In this document: positions 50,201-62,200 of the stretch, piece after piece
How the letters are laid out: each line of letters begins with the position of its first letter
How positions within the stretch are numbered: position 1 is the first letter of the stretch
Assembly (NCBI GenBank): GCA_002633005.1
Contig: NMRA01000468.1
Location: forward strand, 126,001-190,000
Direction of reading: 5' to 3'
From: Phoronis australis
Taxonomy: Eukaryota > Phoronida > Phoronidae
Length of the DNA: 64,000 nucleotides
Notes under the pieces: model-generated
Database searches by the model: none
Seen by the model: only the letters and a program-made list of their open reading frames with translations
What the model was told of the DNA's origin: nothing
Program-made: the position numbers and the translations under genes

Positions 50201-53200
50201 TACAGGAAATACTTGACACTCAAGGAGGGGATATCACTCAATAAGTAAACATACAAGTACCACACTATCATGTCATATTACAATTTTGATTACTGTCTTC
50301 CCAGCAGTGGACAGTTATTTGAACTTAAACAGCACTTTTCACAGGAAGTCACAGTAAACAAAATTCAAACTTTGATGTACTCACTTTGCACAAATGTGTA
50401 ATACAACATCAGAGCACATTTTGATTAAGCCTAAATGAGCGCAATGGGCATACCCAATACTTGTACAGTTCTCATAAAGTTTATACTGTTTGTCATTACA
50501 ATGAAAGGCCATAGACAACGTGACTAGCTGTCTTCTATTTTATGTCACTAAATAAAATGAATTACTAATAAAATTTTGCTCAGCTTTTCTCCATGTAACA
50601 AAATGTCAGTCGAAATGTTTATCTTTGATGTAAAGACGAACTTCAATTGATCTTCATAATGGCCCCTATCATATTACTGCTATAACTGGTCGTCATCAGT
50701 GTCCAAACCCCTTGTTATCAAATTTCCACTCCCTCAGCGGCTGGCATACTATCACCAAGTCATTTCCTACACTGGCAAAAATTATTGAAACTTGCATATC
50801 ATATGCCCTGCTCTTCTGAGATTCACCCAATGAAGAAAAGAGCAACTTCAATGGATTATTTCATTTAAAAATAGGATTGTCACAAGACGTTGCACATAAT
50901 CCGTTAATTCCATAAACTCGTTCTTCAAACAATAGCCTCCAGTCACCACTTAAATTAATTTCATTCAAAACTTTTTCTAAAGTGCATCCAAAACTTGCCA
51001 GTCGAGATTTGAATTCGGCCATATTAAATAAACCCGGGCAAGAATTCAGACAACATGCATCAATGGAACTAACCTATCAGACAGGAGGGAGACATCAGGT
51101 CATTAAGAACTGAACCATTTACTACACCTGTTGATTACATTTGAAACTGATACCCAGGTATGTACCTGAAAACTTGAGAAATACACAGCACCAAAAATGT
51201 CTGCGTGCTTTTACACACTTTCACACCATACTGTGATATTTCGTGAATGCCAACAATTTATATTAAACCCTCCTGCGCCACCTGTGACCAAAGCTGACCA
51301 ACAATCCTAATATCTACAGCAAAACATCAAATTTTCAATCATCAACATCAAATCAAAATGTGATCAGTGTGCGCCTTCCACATAAAAGTGGGAAATGGAG
51401 AAGAAGTCTCCAGGTAATATCTCTATTGCTATTTTACATTACTCACCATATGAGTGAGTCACAACAAACCAAGGACCCAGAGTATAACATTGTAACTTAA
51501 CAGGTTTCCTTTTCATTGGTTGAGAATGCTCAGAATACCATGAGACTTGCTGGTAGAGTAAACCACTTATAGGTGGGGAATTGGGATTTCAGAGTTTACC
51601 ACAAGGACAGGAAATACTTTCAAACAAAGCTTCTAGGGCTATTCATGCACATTATGACCAACACTATCAATATGAATGTTAATAAATGAAATCACAACAC
51701 TGCTCTACTGACCACAAGAGAGGTAGTTATATCAGACTAGTACCCAGCAGACTATGATAACATAATATGGAAGAAAAAGAAAATTTTATTCCGACGGATA
51801 ATTCAACCGATATATCAATGAAAAGAAATTTTTGCTGGAAAGTCATTAAAATTTGCACTCTAAAGCGATTGCAAATTGCAGAATAAACAAAGTTGGTTAA
51901 GGTTATCCATCTGTTTTTTTATTTATATTTAATTGCATACTCCCTCACCACAATTGGCCAGGAGATACTCCCTCACTACAACTGGCCAGTAGATACTCCC
52001 TCACCACAACTGGACAGGAGATACTCCCTCACTACAACTGGCCAGTAGATACTCCCTCACCACAACTGGACAGGAGATACTCCCTCACCACACCAGGCCA
52101 GGAGATACTCTCACCATAAAACCATGGTACACTATGCACACTTGCAAACCTTCGAAAAACTGAAATTTGACATATTTCGTGAAACTGAAGAAACTTTAGG
52201 GTAATCAAAATCTTTCCATTGGCAGTTAGTTCTACTGAGGATGTGACAACAATTCCGCAATACATAACTGACAATTGATGATGCATTGGTCACATCTAGG
52301 ACTTCATAGAACTAGAATACATTTACCATCAAAATATAAGTCTGTTACACCCATTCACCAAAGAAACATGCGATTTGATACAGGCCAACTGGTGTTTTAG
52401 GCCAAATAACTCAGTCACATAGTACTTCTTCAAAAACAGGAATATTAAGTTTCCAATCCTTTCAATTTGAATCACAAAAATGTTAATTTTCATCAAATTT
52501 TTAAATTTCTCACACCAGATGTAGATGTCCTTTCGTTCCTCACCGTGTGCGAGATGAAAAATATGATACAGGAAGAGCAACATTAAACATAGATTAAGAA
52601 AACTTCAGTCTATTATGGTCTTGATTTGCAGTGTGTAGATGTCATAACTCAACATTTGGTAAAGATCTCTTGGTTTGCAGTGTGTAGATGTCATAACTCA
52701 ACATTTGGTAAAGGTCTCTTGGTTTGCAGTGTGTAGATGTCATAACTCAACATTTGGTAAAGATCTCTTGGTTTGCAGTGTGTAGATGTCATAACTCAAC
52801 ACTTGGTAAAGATCTCTTGGTTTGCAGTGTGTAGATGTCATAACACAACACTTGGTAAAGATCTCTTGGTTTGCAGTGTGTAGATGTCATAACTCAACAT
52901 TTGGTAAAGATCTCTTGGTTTGCAGTGTGTAGATGTCATAACTCAACATTTGGTAAAGATCTCGTTACATGCAATGAGGTAAACAGCCTTGGAAAACTGG
53001 AAAAATGAGAATTTTTTGCAATTACTTTTTGTGAGAAATAGGCGAAGTGTTATCGGAGATCTTTCTGCGAATCAAGCAGTTGTAATGTATCTGAAGAAAA
53101 ACTTCTGCAACAGCAACCATGGCCTTACTTACATGTTACACACTTCTTAGAGACAACTGACTATTTTTGATCAACTTGAAAACGGGGAAACTCTTCACAT

Positions 53201-56200
53201 AAAGGAAGGTAAATACTTCTCATTTTTATTAAAGCAGTAGAATTTTTATAGAGTTTTAGTTTTTATTTTGTCAAATTTGTCAAGAAAAATGAGCATGAAA
53301 AGTTAATATTACTTCATTATTTGCATGGATTGTACTTTATAGCAATCATAAAACAAACACCTAAAAATAACCATCTTAACAATAAAACCAATCTCTGAAA
53401 CTATAAAATTACATTCCAGGCAATCATTTTTATACGAAATTGAAGAGAAATTCAAAAAGTTTGAACTTAGAACACCAATGTGTCCATGTTGCCAAAGCAT
53501 TTTCTCTGTTTACTCCCAAACTTGTTATCAAAAGAACTTTGGTTATTGTTTATGACTTTAATGGTTACAAATAATAGTTTCTAAAGGACTAAAACAAAAG
53601 CCTGTAAACATTGCCGAACTATTAAACAGCTGTGTGTCATGTGACTGACTATCAAAATCAAGCCATGTCAACATACTCACCCCATCACATGTAGACCCCA
53701 TGTCAATCAAACAGCAGGGACACCAACTGATCACAGCATGTGACAACAACCGCCAGCACAAATGGTGCTAGCCATCATCCACATCAATGCATATTGCCAG
53801 ACAAAAGACATAAAAACCCACCAACAGGAGGCACTAAGTTCATTTCCCAACAGGAGAACCAAAGATCAAATAGATAAAGCTATTGCTCCAACCTAATTAT
53901 GGTAAAATCTACAAGACATGTTGTAGAGGCTAATAATTCCATGTAAAGAAATAAACAAAGACATTTGTTGTTTAGATAAAAACATGTTCCTCTTTTTTGC
54001 AGTTTGTTTACATCAAATGTGCCAGCTTTGACCTGCCTCTAAAGGGCATTTCACACCAACATGGAGGTGTTGATGTTTTGAGGAGTCGCGATGTTTTGTG
54101 GAGTGGCGGTTGTTAGGTATAGTTAACTGGATCCTGAAAGGTCCTGGATCAAAGTTTTAACTTAAAAGTCTGCAGTAAAGTAAGGTAGATTTCACACCAG
54201 AGTATCAATAGTTTGATGCGGTGTGAACGCTTACCTTTGGTATCCTCGGAGTTACTCCTTGGTGTCTGCCAATGACGGAACATATTATGGTATTACTTTT
54301 GAAATTTCGTTTGAAAAACATTCACCTTTCTACTAGTCGTCGACTACACACCCTTCATGTACTTTATTATCCAACCACATAATATACGACAAATCAAATT
54401 TGAGAAATACAACTGCATGACAATTTGGGAGCATCATCTTGCGATAACTTTGGTGACCCACACAACAACCTGCGAAAATTTCAGTGTCCAGTATCCATCA
54501 AAGATGGTTTGAAATGTTCAAATAATTTTGCAGTTTACATCGATGAGCTTTTGGTGCCGGAGTAAAGTTGGTATGACAAGTCCTTGACATCAAAACCTTC
54601 AACAACAAAAAAGCAACTAGGTAAAAGCTACATACCTGTACTCTTAGAAATTATTTCATTACACAGAATGGAAAAGAGTTTTTTTTTTNGACACGCCTTT
54701 GCAGCTTTCAAAATCGGGATGAGCGGCTTTCTCCTCTGTACCATTAGCCAGGGGAGATCTTCATTCACAAAGAATTCTGTACCTTTGAAATTCTTGCGCC
54801 CCGACCAAATTTTCTCTCTTTGTTCGAAAAAGGTGAATTTTGCAATTATTGCCCGAGGTTTTCCATTCTTTTTCACTCCTGTTCTATGCACACGCTCGAA
54901 TGAGATGTCTGTTATGTTGAAAACCGTTTTCAAAACGGAGCATAACTTTTCTTTACAGGACTCCCCGTCGCTTTCTTGTATGCCACCGAATCTAAGGTTT
55001 GAACGGCGTGATTGAAACTCGATATTACATAGTTGTTTATTCAGCCTTTCATTTTCTTCCGTCAGCGCCCTTATATTTGTTTCATTGTTTTTAGAGCGTT
55101 CGCTACTTTCCTCCGCCAATGAGTGAGTTATTGCGATAGAATTCTTGATTTCCGACAGAGTTGAGCTCATACCTGCTAACTGTTCCTTGATAGATGAAAG
55201 CCAGGCGGGCTCTGTCTCGGGTACGGTACGAGTTTCGCCACTCATTGAAACTGACCTCGTAGCCACAGAATAATCAGCAATAGTCTTCTTCTGTTTGGAG
55301 CGGCCCATCATTCAAAAAACGTGCAAGCAGAAATACAACGGTATGAGAAATTTGAATTTCGCGGGGCGTCTCAGCAGAGCTCCTCAAAACACGTCTTCTC
55401 GCTCCGCCATTTAACCGGAAGTCCAGAATGGAAAAGAGTTGTTTCTAAATGTTACCACAGTGATAAAAATTTGAAGATCATTTGTTATAAACCCACGTCA
55501 TGGTTAGATGCAATTCATGAACTTAATGCCGAATTGACATTGGCAAACTCAGCGCCAATTTAATTTGTCATTTAAGAATGACAAAGATGACAACAGCAAA
55601 ATGTACATTGAAATAAATAGGCCTGAAATTGACAATATAAGCAAATCAAATCAGGCACTGGGTACAGGACAGGATTGCTACTCTCATCACTGCTTTTATT
55701 AAATTATAAAAGCATGGGATACAAAAACACAGTCAGATATACCACACTGACCAGTATTGCTTCCAAAAGACTAAGTACATGATTGGAAGAATTATTTCCA
55801 CTTCCACACAAAGGCCTGGGCTCATTTTCATTGTGAAGCTTTCGTGAATTAATCAAGCAGAAAATATCCACTACACACCAATCATACAGTCATAACAAAG
55901 GTTACAATGCAAATGTTCTGGGTAGACATTTTTCTTGCCTGTGGTGTGTAGGCTTATTAATGTCTAAACATTCTGGGAGACTGGAGCAAATCAAGCATTC
56001 ACTAGCAGCAGGTGAATCAGCAACCAGCCCTCAATGGAAGAAGGACTAGAAAAAGAATTTCAGCGAAATTTCTTAAGTTTCAGATGGAGAGTCCTTGAAA
56101 TTGCTACTTTTCAATTTTCTATGATTTCACATGAAGGCTTCAAGTTTTATCAAGTACTATGCAATTATTGACTTACACAATGAAGGGTGGACATATTGAC

Positions 56201-59200
56201 CAAAAGTGAAAGTCAATAATTGTTTCATTATGTAATTACATTCACAAAGTAATCCATGACATGATTGGAGGATTGAGCTTTTGATCATGTCATTCGATTG
56301 GCCGGTTAGCAACCAGTTTTTAAGATGGGAGAAAAATAATCACACCTGTTGACCTTTTGAACAGCCACTATTATTCAATCAAAAAAAATCACCAAAATGA
56401 CCTTTACTTCACATTTCAAGGGTGAATGCTCACAACTTTTCAAAATGTCGTCTAAAGGCAGCTAGGGCACTGAGAATTCAGCAGAGTGTTTATTTTGGTG
56501 TTACATAACTTTTGTGAGAAAATAGTTTTAATTGTCCAATTCCTTGTGTCCTAAATTGGTGAGATATTACTTCAGTTGAGATATTACTTCAGTTAAGTTC
56601 TTATTTAAAAGAGATCAGTGATGTCCTGTGACTGACATGCAAATCTAAACAATAACAATTAACAAAACTGTCATTCTTTCATTTCTCTAAAGCTCTTTAC
56701 AAGGTTAAGATGTCCAGATTTTCCTAGTGTGTTGAGTTTTCATGTTTATTTTTCTTGAAGCTGTTCATAAATACGGTTTCCGCTTATCCACCATAATGCC
56801 TTGCACACTCACTAGATGAAGCCGTGACTATGCCTCCATTTGGCAGCAGTCGTCATCAAACATAACACAAGTCACCTCTGTACTGCGAAAGTTTCGCCTA
56901 GAATCCCTAGATAGTCAAAAACGCATAAAGAATCTATATCTCACGCCATTCGACAATTTCATACTAGTTTATTTGATGATCCAAAAACTCAGAAGGATGA
57001 GTAGCCTCGTTCTTACTTACAGTGCACCGTTAGCTTCGTGCAAGCCGAAAATACAGTCAAATTCCTGACTGCATTCACCTGCTACTTGGAAAGTCATGCG
57101 ACTTGGCAAGGTTGGCGAGGCTGATAGGTCCCAAATGTCCCATTACTTTTACATTAAAAAGAGGCTGCACAGAACACATAAAACTTAGGTCGTTTGTTTT
57201 ATTATTTTACAAATGTTCAGTAGACAATGAATTATTCTATGTATCCTGTTAAGAAGACATTTGTACAGGTTGTAGGACTGGGCTTGAATCAGTGCAGCAC
57301 ATTTACCAGCGCAGTATACACAAAGAATTAGCTGATCAACGCATTGTTGCAACTGAAGGGCATCAATGTGGAACTATAAGTAAAAGACAATAGCGATGAG
57401 GGGACCAATTTGTGCCCTCGTTGGGAGACCCAGCATGCATTGCTCAGACCTCATTTTTCTAACCAATCAAGACCCAGAACGGATCGGAGTTCTTTAGTCT
57501 TTAGGTAAAAGGTGGATAGCTTTGATTTCCCTTCAAAAAAGAGCAACATGTGTTACATGTTCTTACTTATAATGATGACAGGACAATTCCTGTGGCTTTC
57601 CTCAGGTTGTTTTGAGACTCCGCTCTAGAACAAACTGAGTTCATTTCCACCAGACAGACCAGCTGAGGATAATCACCAAAAAATGTAATGTCTGTGAGAT
57701 ACCACTGAGATACATTTGTTTATCAAAACATGTCAAATATGAGGACCAGGATAGCCTTCACGCAAAAATGTATAAATATACAGCTTTGGAATGAGGTGGG
57801 TAAAAATATACCCAAATAAAATCTCAACATTTATGTCATTAAACACAAGTAGGTTTACTCTTGTTTGAGTAAAGTAAACAGGTTACTGATACTCACAAAA
57901 CTACCATTGTAGCCTTATTCTGTAGCTAAACTTGCGGAGTAACAATATGAGTTAGATTAGATGGCCCAGAAATAGAGTGTCACCTATTAACCAATTTCTT
58001 TTTTCCACAATTCTTCAATCAAATGTTCTTCTTCCACTAGGTTGCGTAGTTTACAATACATTACTGTTATTGGATTCACAGCACTACAAATTTTTTGTGA
58101 TTGATTTTCAGAAAATCGAATTTCTGAGCAAATTTTCCATTGGCAAAATTTTCATCATCTGCGTGAAGATGTCCGCAAAAATACCAAATGGCGTATGCAC
58201 GTGTCACAAGCATACTATTTTCAAGCCGACAACAGACTTTTCCTTGTTACAAAAGTGAGAGAATTGTGAAAGAAAACAATATTTGTTTCCAGACAGTTTT
58301 TCACGAAAGGCAAGTGTCGAATGACCCACTCCCAAATTTTGAAAACACACCATACAGTTCTTAGCTCCACATGTTGATATAAGATTAACGACCAGGTGAT
58401 GAGTAGAATTACCTGGGCAGAATGAAATTTCGAGGTCTACATAAAATTTACATGCATCTCTCCATACACCTGTAGCCAGCTAGCTAGGACAACGACTGGT
58501 CAGCTAATGAATGTAGTTCCCAGAAATGCAGCACTGCAAACAATTCTGAGAACACATCTTTGTGGGTTTTTTTTGTCTGGTAAGCAGTAATGATCTTCTG
58601 GCAATATGCGAACCAGTAAGTTCAGAAACTAAACAATTGGGGGGTTAGGGGGGGCGTGATCATCCTGACTGCGACCATATTTTATGTAATACATTCAGCA
58701 AGGGCACCAAAATGTTTGAGCGGAATGTTATTAAAACAGGAATCCACTGACAATAATATTAATTAATCACTAAGTCATAAATAGATTAATGGGATTCAGT
58801 AAAAATTATGCATTCTAAGTCTCCAAGAACAAATGCTCATGCTTTGAACATGCTCAGATGTATCAAAACATGAACAGTCACAGACAAAATCAGAATGTAC
58901 AATAACTTAAACACTGTCATAATTTACTTAACACTGGGCAGAAAAACATCATAGCAACAACTGGACAACAACACAAGCCACAAAAAGTCCAATAAACAGG
59001 CAAAATTTTCTCAATAAGAAATATCCCCAAGTTCACAGCACATCACTGCAACCTGTCCACCCCTGCAAAATTGACATTATTCCATTGGTCATAAATCACC
59101 TGCATTTACAAGTAACAAAAGTTTAATAACCTGGAATGCCAGGGACACAATACCAGACCACTATAATGGTTATAGCTTGACATACCCTGGACTTCATCTC

Positions 59201-62200
59201 AGGGTACTGCTGCTCTGCGTACACAGCATAGGGTAGTGTGAGATAATGTTTCTTGGAAAATGACAATAATTGAAAAAAAAAATCCTAGAGGATACAGTGG
59301 AATTTCCATCAATTGCCAAAATAAGCAAATGGTTAAAGTGTACAGAGCTAGTCGTGGACGTTCTTTTGGATCAAATGCAAAAAGATTGTGTACGCAGTTC
59401 ACTGATTTTTTGAATTCATATTCTTCAGCAAGAAAGTAAAGAATCCTTATTATCCAGGAGATAACTTACAAGTGAGCAATTCATTGACTAAACTTGTCCT
59501 TGTCCTACAGCTCATAAAATCTCTCCAAGTTCACCTTAGTTTGTGAAGTTGAACAGTTGATTTCAGGGATTCATTTAATCAACTGAATCATCTCAAAGTC
59601 TCTCACCACAAGAATCAGCTTCCAAGAATCAACACAAACATCACCAACCATATAATTACTAAAGATTGGCTGATGATAAACTGACCACCTCATGACTACC
59701 TCATGACCAGTAATAGTCAACTATAATGCGGTAAGTCTTCCCTTGTTTGAGTACAACATGACCAACACGTGAAATTCGGTTTTGTCAAATTTTTTCACAA
59801 AAAAGAAGATTAAGAAAATTTTAGTCTATTACTAGCACAGTGTGTACTGTGTAAATGTCATAAAAACAACATTTGGTCAAGTTTCCGTTATTTAAGCAAA
59901 AGTCGACCTTCGAAAATAGAAGAAATGGAAATTTGGCAAACTAAGCGGAGAATGACTGGTACATGGTCACAAACTGGCTAAAACCCGAACATTTTTACTA
60001 TGAACGTGGACAGTTGCTTTCCCAGGCACATTGATGGCAGTTTGACTTACTGCAAAATTGCCAGCTTTACAAATAGCACTTCTGAAGCCAGATCCTTAAC
60101 TTCCAAGTGCATCCATGCATAGAACAAGAGCACCTTTGTTTAACACCACCTTAATGAGTTTGATGCAGACAGTGAATGTGGTCTAATACCAATTTTCAGT
60201 TTGAAAGCAATATGAGGGTGGTGAGAAAACAAACTAAATGCTGGTGAAAATGACCCTTCTGCCTAATCACAATTGTATGTAGCCTTCTCCACAACCTGTT
60301 TTGACTCGTTAGTGCGTTGGGTTTGAATTCTGTAGCAACAAGTTTGAAACCTAAGCAATGGGTTTCAAGTATTGGGAGATTAGTCATTTCTTAAGGAAAT
60401 TACAACATTTTGGATTTTTAGTATCAGTTCAAAGTATTTATACCAAGACGTCTTAACACACAACTCCCAACAGTATGGACATGGACTTTCGAACATGTAC
60501 ATGAATTTTGTAATTCCAGTCGAGTTTGAATTTTCTTTTGCAGAGAACATTGTATTTTCTAACACGTTAAAGGTTTTTGCCACTGAAAAACTGCTAGGGT
60601 TTTCACTACACACAAACCTTCCATTTGTGATTACTACATATTCAGACACAAGCAAAGTCCAACACTTGATGCTACAGATGGTCAACTCATTGTACAATAA
60701 CAATCAGATATCACATTTCATAACACAAGACTAAGGAAACAATACTTCAGAAGGGGAATGGGCTGCAGCCAACACAAACTAAACAAGTAGAGCTGGAACG
60801 AAGCATGCATGAAGCTCCAAGGTCAATTTTCGTTTAACCTTTGCAGGAAGAAATCATCTACAGAATTGTAAGTTTCTGCTGATAACGACAACAGTCATTC
60901 GCAGGAGTTCCACATTTTTAGAACCAGTTTTTTTCCGCTGAAGAACAGGCATCAAACTTGTTCTCAAAACCTGGGGTCCCTGTAAGTAACTACAGTAGAA
61001 TCTCTTTTAATTTTCATTCAAGTGACCATGCTTTGAGGTTCTGAGCGTAACATCCAACCTTGATTGTTTAGATTCTAGATTTAATTGCCATGGAAAACAG
61101 AAACAACACAAAGGAACCTCAGTCCGAGTGTGGGCCATTTCACTTAGCGTGGTTAAAAGATGCACTGTTGGACTTCACAACTTTCACCATAAGATTTCCA
61201 CTGGTTCCAGTGCACAAATCAAATATTTTTACAGTCAACATTATACAATTTAGATTCATTCATTGCCACTTTTTACATATTTAGAAGGACGCTAAAAGAT
61301 TCCGATTTTTCATGCGTCAAGAGAGAGAAATTCTTTTCACTACACGTCAAGAGAAATTCTTTTACACCCAACAGAAAAAGACATGCCTCAGTCATTTCGT
61401 ACAAGCCAATCAATTTCATAAGGCTATTCATCCGGACAAGATGAACCTGGTAATTCTCTGCAAACCGTTCTATTGTGCACGAACATTTCTAACTGTTTTT
61501 GTCAACAGTTCTTTTTAACGCTCCTGCTGTCTAACTTGTTTGAATAACAAGACATACATTCAATATCCCGGACAAAAACTTGACAAGTCAAACAAACGTT
61601 GCTATGTTCAGATATGACAGCTTTTGATTCTGGCTATGAATTAGGAAATTTAAAGTATATGGATTTGACTGTAAGGCCAAGCCTCTGAACTGAAAAAAAA
61701 ACTTGCAACAAAACATTTCGCACATGATCAGCCAACCGAGTTAACAAGGATCACCAAGAGCCAAGTAAATGACATCAGAGTCATCCTTTCTGTTAGTTAG
61801 ATAGTTCGCTAATCAGAATTGTTGCATAGCCAACCTCTGTGAAATGTGACAATGAACTTACAATGATAAAGCATGACTTGAGGATCAAGTTAGTGCCCAG
61901 ATGCAGCAGCTCATAAAGACAAAACCCTACAAGTGCCTGGCCTTGGAATGACCAATGACAAAAAAGAGCAAAAATATCCAGGAGGCGTATCATTCCACAA
62001 ATAAAATAGATAGAAATATTTTTGTGCTGTAAAACTTAACTCAAATAAAGGTTTTTGCATAACAAAGTCAAAATAATGATAAAAAAGAGACAAAAAGAGA
62101 GGAAATTCGAAACCAAATAAGAGAAAATCTAAACCAAAAAAGAGGAAATCCTATTAAAACAAGAAAATTCCTAGCTCAAAAGTGCATTCAATCCTACAGA

